Origin: Roseiarcus sp963742305
GTDB lineage: Bacteria > Pseudomonadota > Alphaproteobacteria > Rhizobiales > Beijerinckiaceae
Direction: 5' to 3'
Length of the DNA: 64,000 nucleotides
NCBI GenBank assembly: GCA_963742305.1
Contig: CAVULN010000023.1
Location: forward strand, 1 to 64,000
Positions 24,329 through 31,870 of the stretch are shown here, in pieces. Position numbers and translations under genes: made by a program. Numbering within the stretch: position 1 is the first letter of the stretch; each line of letters starts with the position of its first letter. The notes under the pieces are model-generated. The model ran no database searches. It saw only the letters and a program-made list of their open reading frames with translations, and had not been told where the DNA came from.

Positions 24329-25561
24329 ATGACGGAATTGGATCTTGAGGCCGGACGCCGGCTGATGGCGAGGCTCGACGCCTTCGCCGCCTTCACCGAC
24401 GACCCGCCGCGGCTGACCCGGCTCTTTCTCTCCGATGCACATGCGAAAGCGGCGCACGCCTTCATCGGCTGGTGCGCCGAGGCGGGGATCGAGGCGCGCA
24501 TCGACGCCGCGGGCAACGTCGTCGCCCGCTACGAGGGCAAGCGCGCCGGCGCGCCGGCTCTCATGACCGGCTCGCACATCGACACGGTGCGCGACGCCGG
24601 CCGCTACGACGGGAACTATGGCGCGCTCGCGGCGCTGGCGGTCGTCGAACAGCTTGCCGCGCGCGGCGAGCGCCTCGATCACGCGATCGAAATCGTCGCC
24701 TTTGGCGACGAGGAAGGCGTCCGCTTCCGCACCACGCTCACCGGATCGCGCGCGCTCGCAGGCGATTATCCGCAAGAGGCGCTCGACCAGCGCGACGCCG
24801 ACGGCGTCTTGATGCGCGAGGCGCTCACGAGATTCGGCGGCGACCCCGGCCGCGTGGCTTCCCTCGGGCGGCGCGATATCGCCGCTTTCGTCGAGGCGCA
24901 TATCGAGCAGGGGCCGGTCCTCGAGGCCGAGGGGCTGCCGCTCGGAATCGTGACCGCGATCAACGGCGCAACGCGGCTCGAGGTCGCGGTCGATGGCGTC
25001 GCGGGACACGCAGGCGCAACGCCCATGAACCTGCGCCGCGACGCTCTGACCGCGGCGGCCGAAATGGCGCTCGCGATCGAGCAGCGCGCGCGCGGCGAAG
25101 CCGATCTGGTCGCGACGGTCGGGCGTTTCGACGTCTGGCCCGATGCGACCAACGTCATCCCCGGCGTGGTGCGCTTCTCGATCGACATTCGCTCGCCCGA
25201 CGATGCGCGCCGCGCGGCGGCGGTCGTCGATCTCCAGTCGCGTATCGCGGCGATCGCGTCGGCGCGCGGCGTCAGCGTGAGCATCGCCTCGCCGCATTCG
25301 GCGAACGCCTACGTTTGCGATTCCCGCATCGCGGCGGGGCTCAAGAGCGCGGTGGAAGCGGTTGGCGTCGCGCCGCGACTCTTGCCTTCGGGCGCGGGCC
25401 ACGATGCGATGGCGATGGGCGGCGCGTATCCCGCCGGCATGCTGTTCGTTCGCTGCAAGGGCGGCGTCAGCCACAATCCGCTGGAATCGATCACCGTCGA
25501 GGACTGCGCGATGGGACTGAAGGCGCTGACCCAATTCGCCCGCGAGTTTCGCGCGAACTGA
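24329..25561 (+). CDS. Allantoate amidohydrolase / N-carbamoyl amino acid hydrolase (M20 family)
   Basis: This is a dinuclear-zinc amidohydrolase of the AllC/HyuC group. Metal-binding and catalytic words are TGSHIDTVRDAGRYDGNYG, EIVAFGDEEGVRF, VEAHIEQGPVLE, GVAGHAGATPM, LPSGAGHDAMAM and KGGVSHNPLESI. About 410 residues is normal. Next to puuD, allantoate is the likely substrate (to ureidoglycine and ammonia), although carbamoylases share every motif. The frame opens at a TTG overlapping the puuD stop (24314); I chose the ATG at 24329. Confidence 0.88.
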   Translation: MTELDLEAGRRLMARLDAFAAFTDDPPRLTRLFLSDAHAKAAHAFIGWCAEAGIEARIDAAGNVVARYEGKRAGAPALMTGSHIDTVRDAGRYDGNYGALAALAVVEQLAARGERLDHAIEIVAFGDEEGVRFRTTLTGSRALAGDYPQEALDQRDADGVLMREALTRFGGDPGRVASLGRRDIAAFVEAHIEQGPVLEAEGLPLGIVTAINGATRLEVAVDGVAGHAGATPMNLRRDALTAAAEMALAIEQRARGEADLVATVGRFDVWPDATNVIPGVVRFSIDIRSPDDARRAAAVVDLQSRIAAIASARGVSVSIASPHSANAYVCDSRIAAGLKSAVEAVGVAPRLLPSGAGHDAMAMGGAYPAGMLFVRCKGGVSHNPLESITVEDCAMGLKALTQFAREFRAN

Positions 25562-25590
25562 ACCCCTTACGATCTTTAAGGAGACTTCCC

Positions 25591-26901
25591 GTGAGCAAGC
25601 GCTTTTTCGGCGACATCAAACCGGTGAAATACAAGGGGCCGAAGAGCGACGACCCTTACGCCTACCGCCATTACGACCCATCGCGCGTGGTGATGGGCAA
25701 GTCGATGGCCGAGTGGCTGCGCCCCGCCGTCTGCTACTGGCACAATTTCGCCTGGATGGGGACCGACATGTTCGGCGCGCCGACCTTCGAGCGGCCGTGG
25801 GACGGCGAGACGATGAAGGGCGCGCGGGCGAAGGCCGATGTCGCGTTCGAGATGTTCACGACCCTCGGCTTTCCGTTCTTCAGCTTCCACGATCGCGATG
25901 TCGTTCCGGAGGGTGAGAACCTCAAGGAGTTCGGCAAGAACCTGGCCGAGATCACTGACGTGTTCGCCAAGAAAATGGAGACGACGGGGGTCAAGCTGCT
26001 CTGGGGCACCGCCAACCTGTTCAGTCATCCGCGCTATCTTGCGGGCGCCGCCACCAATCCGGATCCGGACGTGTTTGCATACGCCGCGGCGCAAGTGAAG
26101 AACGTCCTCGACGCGACGCACAAGCTCAACGGCGCCAATTACGTGCTGTGGGGCGGGCGCGAGGGCTACGAAACCCTGCTCAACACCGATCTTTCTCGCG
26201 AGCTCGATCAACTCGGCCGTTTCCTGTCGATGGTGGTCGAGTACAAGCACAAGATCGGCTTCAAGGGCGTGATCCTGGTCGAGCCCAAGCCGCAGGAGCC
26301 GACCAAGCATCAATACGATTTCGATGTCGCGACTGTCTTCGGCTTCCTGCAACGCTTCGGGCTCGAGAAGGAGGTCAAGCTCAACATCGAAGTGGGTCAC
26401 GCGGTGCTCGCGCATCATTCCTTCGAGCATGAAGTCGCGCTCGCCGCCGCGCTCGGCATGCTGGGTTCGCTCGACGCCAACCGCAACGACTACCAGTCGG
26501 GCTGGGACACCGATCAGTTCCCCAACAATGCAGCCGAGCTCGTTCCGGCTTTCTATTTCATCCTGAAGTCGGGAGGCTTGTCGCCGGGCGGACTGAATTT
26601 CGACGCCAAGGTCCGCCGGCAGTCAATCGACCCGGCCGATCTGCTGCTCGGCCATATCGGCGGCATCGACGTCTGCGCTGCGGCGCTGGTCGCGGCTGCG
26701 CAGATGATCGAGGACGGCAAGTTCGACGCAGCCCGCGCCGAGCGCTACGCCGGCTGGGAGAAGCCCGCGGCGAAGGCGATGCTCGCCAAAGGCGCGACGC
26801 TGGACGCGATCGCCGCGCGGGTCGCCAAGGAGCAGATCGAGCCCAAGCCGAAGTCCGGCCGGCAGGAATTCTACGAGAACCTGCTCAACCGCTATCTCTG
26901 A
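25591..26901 (+). CDS. xylA: Xylose isomerase
   Basis: The 436-residue TIM-barrel enzyme interconverts D-xylose and D-xylulose. Conserved residues appear in YWHNFAWMGTDMFG, FFSFHDRDVVPEG (catalytic His-Asp), VLWGGREGYE, ILVEPKPQEPTKHQYDFD (metal-binding Glu, Lys), LNIEVGHAVLAHH, LGSLDANRNDYQSGWDTDQF (metal site 2) and LLGHIGGIDV. The start is a GTG with TAAGGAG eight bases upstream, 29 bases after the amidohydrolase stop, so it may be co-transcribed with the purine genes. No xylB, transporter or XylR is nearby, which is unusual. Confidence 0.95.
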   Translation: MSKRFFGDIKPVKYKGPKSDDPYAYRHYDPSRVVMGKSMAEWLRPAVCYWHNFAWMGTDMFGAPTFERPWDGETMKGARAKADVAFEMFTTLGFPFFSFHDRDVVPEGENLKEFGKNLAEITDVFAKKMETTGVKLLWGTANLFSHPRYLAGAATNPDPDVFAYAAAQVKNVLDATHKLNGANYVLWGGREGYETLLNTDLSRELDQLGRFLSMVVEYKHKIGFKGVILVEPKPQEPTKHQYDFDVATVFGFLQRFGLEKEVKLNIEVGHAVLAHHSFEHEVALAAALGMLGSLDANRNDYQSGWDTDQFPNNAAELVPAFYFILKSGGLSPGGLNFDAKVRRQSIDPADLLLGHIGGIDVCAAALVAAAQMIEDGKFDAARAERYAGWEKPAAKAMLAKGATLDAIAARVAKEQIEPKPKSGRQEFYENLLNRYL

Positions 26902-26924
26902 GGACGGGTGCGCGCGCCCCGGCG

Positions 26925-26945
26925 GGCGGCGCGTCGGGCGCCGCC
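26925..26945 (+). terminator. Terminator-like hairpin after xylA
   Basis: GGCGGCGC GTCGG GCGCCGCC forms an eight-pair stem 23 bases beyond the xylA stop. A short T run (ATTTTTA) lies 13 bases farther on, too far for a classical terminator. Confidence 0.4.
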
Positions 26946-26951
26946 GGCTCT

Positions 26952-27006
26952 AGCAGCATTTTTACCGGCGCCCCCTAATGGAATCAGAGGCTTGCGACCC
27001 CGTTTA
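26952..27006. repeat. Dispersed 55-bp intergenic repeat, copy 2
   Basis: Ungapped partner of 6621-6675 (45 of 55 identical). It lies between xylA and a secreted-protein gene. Read on the minus strand it has GGCGCCGGTAAAAA at one end, and a second GCGCCGGTAAA just to its right (27003-27013 region). Confidence 0.65.
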
Positions 27007-27056
27007 CCGGCGCGCTTCATTTTTGGGCGCTCCGGGCCTGCGAAGGAGAGGGTTAA

Positions 27057-27073
27057 AACATAGTCAATATGTT
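27057..27073 (+). promoter_or_regulatory. Palindromic operator candidate AACATA-N5-TATGTT, copy 2
   Basis: AACATAGTCAATATGTT has six-base inverted arms around a five-base centre and ends 61 bases before the ATG of the TolA-C-like gene. It repeats the pattern at 6736-6752 and lies 50 bases past its 55-bp repeat, against 60 bases at the first locus. Confidence 0.45.
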
Positions 27074-27134
27074 ATATATCGTAGGCGACGCGAAGTCTAT
27101 CGGACGGCGAATGGACCCGGTGACTGAGGGGACT

Positions 27135-27542
27135 ATGCAGGAACATCGGACAGCGCGGCGTCGCGCCGCGATCGGGATCGTGGCCGCGCTCGCTCTCGGG
27201 GCGCCGGCGTCGGCGGGCGAGGCCCGGAGACCGCTGGTTGCGGGCGTCCCCGGCATTGCGACCGGGATCGCGGCCTGCTGGCGTCCCCCGCACAGACACG
27301 ACCAGGTCACCGTTCGCGTGAGTTTCACGCGGGAAGGGGCCGTCATCGGCGAGCCCAGAATCGTTTATGCGCAATCGGGCGCCGGCGGGGACGACGCCAC
27401 GCTCACCCGATCCATGCTCAAGGCGATCCGCGCCTGCACGCCGCTGCATTTCTCCGCCGAGCTTGGCTCGGCGATCGCGGGGCAGGTTCTGGACATCCGT
27501 TTCATCGGCCGCAAGCGGGCGACCGTCGTCGCCCCGCCGTAG
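27135..27542 (+). CDS. Secreted TolA-C/TonB-C-like small protein
   Basis: From the ATG at 27135 a basic N-terminus and hydrophobic core (AAIGIVAALALGAPASAG) form a signal peptide. The mature part of about 105 residues has the TolA domain III pattern: AACWRPP with one cysteine, QVTVRVSFTREGAVIGEPRI (strand with the V-x-F-x-x-x-G signature), LKAIRACTPLHF with the second cysteine, and VLDIRFIGR at the end. TolA domain III carries a similar cysteine pair. It has no anchor or linker and is outside the tol operon. Role unknown; a periplasmic partner-binding domain is likely. Confidence 0.6.
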   Translation: MQEHRTARRRAAIGIVAALALGAPASAGEARRPLVAGVPGIATGIAACWRPPHRHDQVTVRVSFTREGAVIGEPRIVYAQSGAGGDDATLTRSMLKAIRACTPLHFSAELGSAIAGQVLDIRFIGRKRATVVAPP

Positions 27543-27666
27543 CGAACCTCAGGCGGTCCTGCCCGCGGCCGGACGCTTTTCGGCCGCTTGCGTTGAGATT
27601 GCGCCAATCGATTCACCGGATTTTCGCGTCTCGCGGCGATGCTTCGGGGGCCGGAGCCGCGGCAGC

Positions 27667-28227
27667 ATGGCTGCGGGCGGAGGCGGCATGTTCGGGCGCG
27701 TGATCCTGGTCGTGATCGTGGGCGTCGCGGCGGCGATGCTTGGCGCGTTTTCGCTGCTGGAGCGGCTGCCCGCGCGTGCGCCTGCCGCGCTCGCGCCCGC
27801 TCCGGCCGCGGTGGCGGCCGACGCGCCAACGCCCGAGCCCGAGCGCCAATCCTCCGGCTACCGGGAAGCGTTTCTCAAGGCTGACGGACGCGGCCAATAT
27901 GCGGCCGGCGTGCTGGTGAACGGACTGCCGGTCAACATGCTCGTCGACACCGGCGCAAGCGACGTCTTCGTCTCCGCTTCGACCGCCGCCCGGCTCGGGC
28001 TCGCCCCTTCCGGGGGCCGCAAGCGCGCGATCCGGACCGCGAACGGCCAGTCGACCGCGACGCCGACGGTGCTCAACCATGTGAGCCTCGGCGGCCTCTT
28101 CATGAGCGACGTCGAGGCTCTGATCCTCACGCCCGAAGCGGGCGAGGTGAACCTGCTCGGAGAGAGTTTCCTCAAGCGCCTGGTCAGCGTCGAGCAGCGC
28201 GGGGACATGCTGATCCTGCGGCAGTAG
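27667..28227 (+). CDS. Membrane-anchored clan AA aspartic protease
   Basis: An N-terminal span (GRVILVVIVGVAAAMLGAFS) and an Ala/Pro linker precede one retropepsin-like domain. Its motif is NMLVDTGASDVFVSASTAA with the catalytic DTGAS, followed by ANGQSTATPTVLNHVSLGG and NLLGESFLKRL. Single-domain proteases of this type act as dimers. I chose the ATG at 27667; MFGRVI at 27688 is an alternative. The last 46 bases of the gene recur at 29520-29565, beyond a 1.3 kb insert. Confidence 0.75.
   Translation: MAAGGGGMFGRVILVVIVGVAAAMLGAFSLLERLPARAPAALAPAPAAVAADAPTPEPERQSSGYREAFLKADGRGQYAAGVLVNGLPVNMLVDTGASDVFVSASTAARLGLAPSGGRKRAIRTANGQSTATPTVLNHVSLGGLFMSDVEALILTPEAGEVNLLGESFLKRLVSVEQRGDMLILRQ
28180..28225 (+). 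repeat. 46-bp direct repeat, left copy (3' end of the aspartic protease gene)
   Basis: The 46 bases starting CTGGTCAGCGTCGAGCAGCG and running to the first base of the stop codon recur at 29520-29565 with two mismatches (CC to TT). The 1.3 kb between the copies differs in composition from both sides, so the repeats look like the borders of an insertion or tandem duplication. Confidence 0.8.
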
Positions 28228-28266
28228 CCGCAGCTCTGCCAGATCGGGCCAAGCCTGGACCTGCGA

Positions 28267-28738
28267 TTAGACATGGATCGACCACACCTGAACACCGCTG
28301 CGCTCGAATTCGGAATGGCGTTCGTTGCGAGGAAACTTAGGGCACATGAAAAAGGCATAGCGATGCGCCTCAGGACGCGCTGCGAGCTTGGTTACGTCCT
28401 TTTCGATCTTGCCGTTGTTTCGCGGGTGAACTACGGCGCACGTGTCCGCACGCACCATGTTGTCGCACAACGCTCATTATGTCCAATGGACGCGCCGCGT
28501 GAGCACCTGGCGCGAGGTAGAACCCTTTGGCATCCGGATGAAACTGCAACAGCTGCTTGGCCGCCGCGATAGCGACCGCATACGTCCACGTCTGATTTAT
28601 CGGTTCCACGACGTTGAGCTCGTAGCCTTCGATAGGATGAAAACCAACGGGCTCGAATTTCATGCGCTCCAACATGTCGAGCGGATCACCGACCTGGGCA
28701 GCAACGCAGTTATGCACTTTGCGTGCTGACTGGCGCAC
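28267..28738 (-). pseudogene. Unknown protein in the insert, one frame break
   Basis: From a GTG at 28738 the frame reads RKVHNCVAAQVGDPLDMLER, then FEPVGFHPIEGYELNVVEP, INQTWTYAVAIAAAKQLLQF and HPDAKGFYLAPGAHA. After a one-base slip near 28470-28485 it continues as CDNMVRADTCAVVHPRNNGK and YAFFMCPKFPRNERHSEFER, stopping after VQVWSIHV. Both halves look like genuine folded protein, and the joined product would be about 156 residues. I recognise no family. It lies inside the 46-bp repeat-bordered insert. Confidence 0.45.
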
Positions 28739-29222
28739 TAGATCAGCATCAAGTCGTCACTGGTTGGCTGGGGTCTGCAAGCATTTGGTTACAGGCATTT
28801 GAGCTCTGCCATGCCCGCCGATCCTTCCAATAATGTGGTTATGGCCCTATTTCAGCGCGTGTTATTGCTATTTCTGTGCGGCAGATCATAAAGCATTGTC
28901 AAAAGCGTCGATAGGAACTCGACCACATCCTTTGCATATTGAGACTCTGTTCCGGCTGATTGAGGTGCTGGATGCGCGCTATCGTTCCCGAGTTCACGTA
29001 CCTCATGTGACCAATCTTATTGACAGTTGGTATGTGGCCCTTCTTGCGAGGACGTCAAAATTGCGTCCTACCTAAGGGTTTTCCCCACGCCTCATGATAT
29101 CGAAGCGCCAACTGAATGGCGCTACGACGGGTCAGATGCAATGCGTCAGAAAGTCGCCTCAATGCGATTTGACATGAGCTATGGTTGAGTTATTTGGATA
29201 AGCAACAAATCATTAAATTCGT
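28739..29222. other. AT-richer insert DNA without recognised gene
   Basis: Composition drops clearly below the rest of the window here (for example around 28830-28930 and 29150-29220). A short plus-strand frame from 28833 has an odd, Cys/Tyr-rich start and no homology. I see no transposase or integrase. Confidence 0.4.
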
Positions 29223-29495
29223 TTGCGCTGGCCAATTGTATATTTTGTTCTCGGAATTATTTCTGTAATTATCCCGTGGGCAGCGGCAGAGTTTGTTTTG
29301 CCCGAGGATGGACTGTCCATCATTTTGCTTGCCTTTAGCGTTTGTTGCTTTGCAATGGTTTTGACTATCTTGTCTCAGCATGTGGACTGGCGTAAGCAAC
29401 GCGAGATCATTCGAAAAAAAGTGGAGTTGGGTGGCGGAGGAAGAACAAAGCGCAATAGACCGGTGGACGGAGCGCGATGTGTTCAGTTGCGGTGA
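29223..29495 (+). CDS. Possible small two-span membrane protein
   Basis: A TTG start is followed by RWPIVYFVLGIISVIIPWAA and, after a short loop (FVLPEDG), a second hydrophobic run (LSIILLAFSVCCFAMVLTIL). The product then turns charged (WRKQREIIRKKVELG). Two clean spans with a basic tail are plausible for a small membrane protein. The ribosome site is unconvincing and the GC content is low. It occupies the right half of the insert. Confidence 0.35.
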   Translation: MRWPIVYFVLGIISVIIPWAAAEFVLPEDGLSIILLAFSVCCFAMVLTILSQHVDWRKQREIIRKKVELGGGGRTKRNRPVDGARCVQLR

Positions 29496-29519
29496 ATTCT
29501 GCGAAGCGACTTAAGCCCG

Positions 29520-29565
29520 CTGGTCAGCGTCGAGCAGCGCGGGGACATGCTGATTTTGCGGCAGT
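29520..29565 (+). repeat. 46-bp direct repeat, right copy
   Basis: Second copy of 28180-28225, cut off from any protease coding sequence and lacking the stop codon (CAGTCG in place of CAGTAG). It ends 14 bases before the stop codon of the LuxE-LuxC fusion gene, which comes from the other strand. Confidence 0.8.
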
Positions 29566-29578
29566 CGCCCCGGCTCGT

Positions 29579-31870
29579 TCACGAGATGCGGACGAGCCGC
29601 GTCAGTTCGAACGGGATGTCGTAGCCGTCCCAGATGAAGTCGAAATCGAGCGCCGTCCCGATCGGCGCCCAGCGCGCGACGCCAAGCCCCGCGCGGGACG
29701 CGGCGACCGCTTCGATCTCGCCGCGCTCCCAGCCGAAATAGGTGATCGTCTGGTCGCTCTCGCGGATGAACCGTAAGATCCCGGCCAGCGAGGGTATGAA
29801 GACGACGCTCAGGAACCCTCCGCCGACCCGGATTTCCTGCCGCTCCGGCGCGCTGGCCACGACGCTGGTCAGGTTGGTGTCCCGCCAGTTGGCCGTCGAG
29901 GCGCGTCCGGTCGCCACCGCATAAAAGGCGGCGGTCATCTTGCCGATCGCGTGCCCGACCCGGGCCTTGGGATCGTCCATCGTCCATTCGAGCGCGGAGG
30001 CGTCGAGGAGGCGCTTGACCGCCGGCCAATGCGCCTCGGCTTCGCCGACCACATAGAGCGCGTGCGGGGACGAGCAGGCCATCTGGTCAAAGATGAACAC
30101 GTCGTTGTGGAGTTTCTTCGCGAGCGCCTGAAGGCCCTTGTCGTCCAGCTTGTCGAGCGCCTCGCCGCGGATGGTCGAGAACGAGAACCGGTCGCCGAAC
30201 CAGATCGACTTGCCGCCGTTACGCAAGGGCAGGGGGGCGAACAGCGCCACCTTGGCGTCGCCCCCCCAGACCACACGCGCGTCGCTCAGCGCCGAGATCT
30301 TCGCTCCCAGATCGCTCCCGGACGGGTAGTGAACGAACATTTGCGATTCGTCGCGCGCCGCCTCGATCCGGGCGAGAAAAAGATCGACGATGGCGCGCAT
30401 GCCCGCGCTGATCTCGTTGGGGAGGCGCACGATATTCGCGTTTCCGGCGAGATAGGCGAGCGCCCATGAGTAAAGGAAGATCGTCTCGACATTCTGCGGC
30501 GGCAGATGAAAGACAAGGCCGCGAGGCCGCGCCAGCGTGTTCTCAGGCGCCCGCGCCCTGAAGCTCGCGGCGAGCTTCATCAGCGCGGCGCGACGGGTGA
30601 AGAAGGCGAAATGGGCGATTGCGCCGGAGGCCGCGGGGCGCCGGGGCCCGAGAAGGGTCTCGGCGACGCTCGCGACGAGATCGATCCGCTCGGGCGCGAA
30701 CGGCGCCGCGAGAGACTGGCGGCTCGCGTCGAGCTTCGCCACGAGCGCGGTTTCGCCGATCGCCTCCTGCCCGCCGGCGCGATATGCGACGACCTCCGTC
30801 ATGGGCGCCATCCTCACGCGAGCGATCACGTCGCTGCAGCCTCTGAGCTCGGCCTTCGGCGCGCGGCCCGAAACGCGGATCGCCTTGCCAAAACGGCCGC
30901 CGGCGCCGGCGTCGACCGTCGCCACCACGCCCATATCCTCGGTCAGCACCGAATGGCCCGGATAGGACCTGGGCAGCAGCGAAACGACCTGAATCACCCC
31001 CTCCTCTCCGACTTCCGCCGGCTCCCAGCTGTGCGGCCGCCTCACGATGACGTCGGTGAAATTGGGCGGATAGAGCAGTCCGTCCGGTCCCTCGATGAAG
31101 ACGGAGCCGATCTGCTCGACGAAACCATAGAAGTTGAAGACGTTCCTCAGATTGAACCGCCGCTCGAGCGCGGAGCGGAACTCGGCGTTGGAGACCTTCT
31201 GCGCCTCGAGCTTCTTCCAGCCGCCCGAGTGAATGAGGACCGCGTTGGAGAGGTCGAGTTCGCCGTCGGCGAAGGCGCGGTAGAGCTTGTCCCACACGAG
31301 AAAGGTGAAGCCGAAGATGAGAAACGGCTCGCTCCCATACGCGCGGACGAACGTCTCGACGAGCGCCTTGTCCAGGTCCAGACGCGGATCGAGCGCGAAG
31401 GCGGTCTTGGCGCCGAACTTCATCATGCCGAGCACCCCGCCGCCGCGCGCGGTCAGGTCGGTGGGCTTGATCACGTCCTTCGTGTCGATCGCGAGGAACG
31501 GCAGGCGGCGGCCTCCGAGTATGGGACGGAACGACGCCACCAGAGCTTCCGACTGGCGCCGCGCCGTCTCGTTGTCGATGACGATGCGGCTCGTTCTTTG
31601 CCCGGTCGTGCCGCTCGAGCGCATGACCATCGAGGGCTGGGCGGTGCTCTTCAATTCCATTTCCTTGAACAGGCCGACCGGCAGCCAGGGAAGCTCCGCG
31701 ATTGAGCCATAGGGTCTCAGGCCCCCCCAGGCCGCGTCGATGATCCGCGCATATTCGGGGCTCTTTCCGTAGTGATGGCGCGTGAGCTCGTTGAGCCCGT
31801 CGAGCAGGATCGCCTCCTTCTCGGACTGTCGCACCGAATAGGGCGGCTCATTGAGGAGACGCTCAAACAC
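29579..31870 (-). CDS. LuxE-LuxC fusion: acyl-protein synthetase / acyl-CoA reductase
   Basis: Residues 1 to about 360 are a LuxE/PaaK-type domain with the adenylate loop VMRSSGTTGQ (85-91) and a candidate acyl-carrying Cys345 in AELRGCSDVIA. Residues 390-763 are a LuxC-type reductase, including RPRGLVFHLPPQNVETIFL, LAGNANIVRLPNEIS and catalytic Cys599 in FDQMACSSPHALYVVG. In luminous bacteria, separate LuxE and LuxC activate a fatty acid and reduce it to aldehyde; fusion would allow acyl transfer inside one chain. No luxAB is present. The start overlaps the end of the upstream ligase gene by 8 bases. The product is probably an aldehyde or thioester intermediate for a lipid or surface glycan, but this is inference. 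Confidence 0.8.
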   Translation of the reverse strand: MFERLLNEPPYSVRQSEKEAILLDGLNELTRHHYGKSPEYARIIDAAWGGLRPYGSIAELPWLPVGLFKEMELKSTAQPSMVMRSSGTTGQRTSRIVIDNETARRQSEALVASFRPILGGRRLPFLAIDTKDVIKPTDLTARGGGVLGMMKFGAKTAFALDPRLDLDKALVETFVRAYGSEPFLIFGFTFLVWDKLYRAFADGELDLSNAVLIHSGGWKKLEAQKVSNAEFRSALERRFNLRNVFNFYGFVEQIGSVFIEGPDGLLYPPNFTDVIVRRPHSWEPAEVGEEGVIQVVSLLPRSYPGHSVLTEDMGVVATVDAGAGGRFGKAIRVSGRAPKAELRGCSDVIARVRMAPMTEVVAYRAGGQEAIGETALVAKLDASRQSLAAPFAPERIDLVASVAETLLGPRRPAASGAIAHFAFFTRRAALMKLAASFRARAPENTLARPRGLVFHLPPQNVETIFLYSWALAYLAGNANIVRLPNEISAGMRAIVDLFLARIEAARDESQMFVHYPSGSDLGAKISALSDARVVWGGDAKVALFAPLPLRNGGKSIWFGDRFSFSTIRGEALDKLDDKGLQALAKKLHNDVFIFDQMACSSPHALYVVGEAEAHWPAVKRLLDASALEWTMDDPKARVGHAIGKMTAAFYAVATGRASTANWRDTNLTSVVASAPERQEIRVGGGFLSVVFIPSLAGILRFIRESDQTITYFGWERGEIEAVAASRAGLGVARWAPIGTALDFDFIWDGYDIPFELTRLVRIS

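Noticed and set aside
24119..25534. 471-residue minus-strand ORF opposite the allantoate amidohydrolase gene
   Set aside because: It lies wholly antisense to a gene with clear family motifs; long antisense frames are expected at this GC content and its residue make-up is Arg/Asp-rich shadow.
24472..25590. Long in-frame upstream extension of xylA (over 370 residues)
   Set aside because: The sequence before the GTG at 25591 is Arg-rich shadow of the overlapping amidohydrolase; xylose isomerase has a known N-terminus and a good ribosome site at 25591.
28833..29075. Plus-strand ORF in the insert beginning MWLWPYFSACYCYF
   Set aside because: No ribosome site, no homology that I can see, and an improbable composition.
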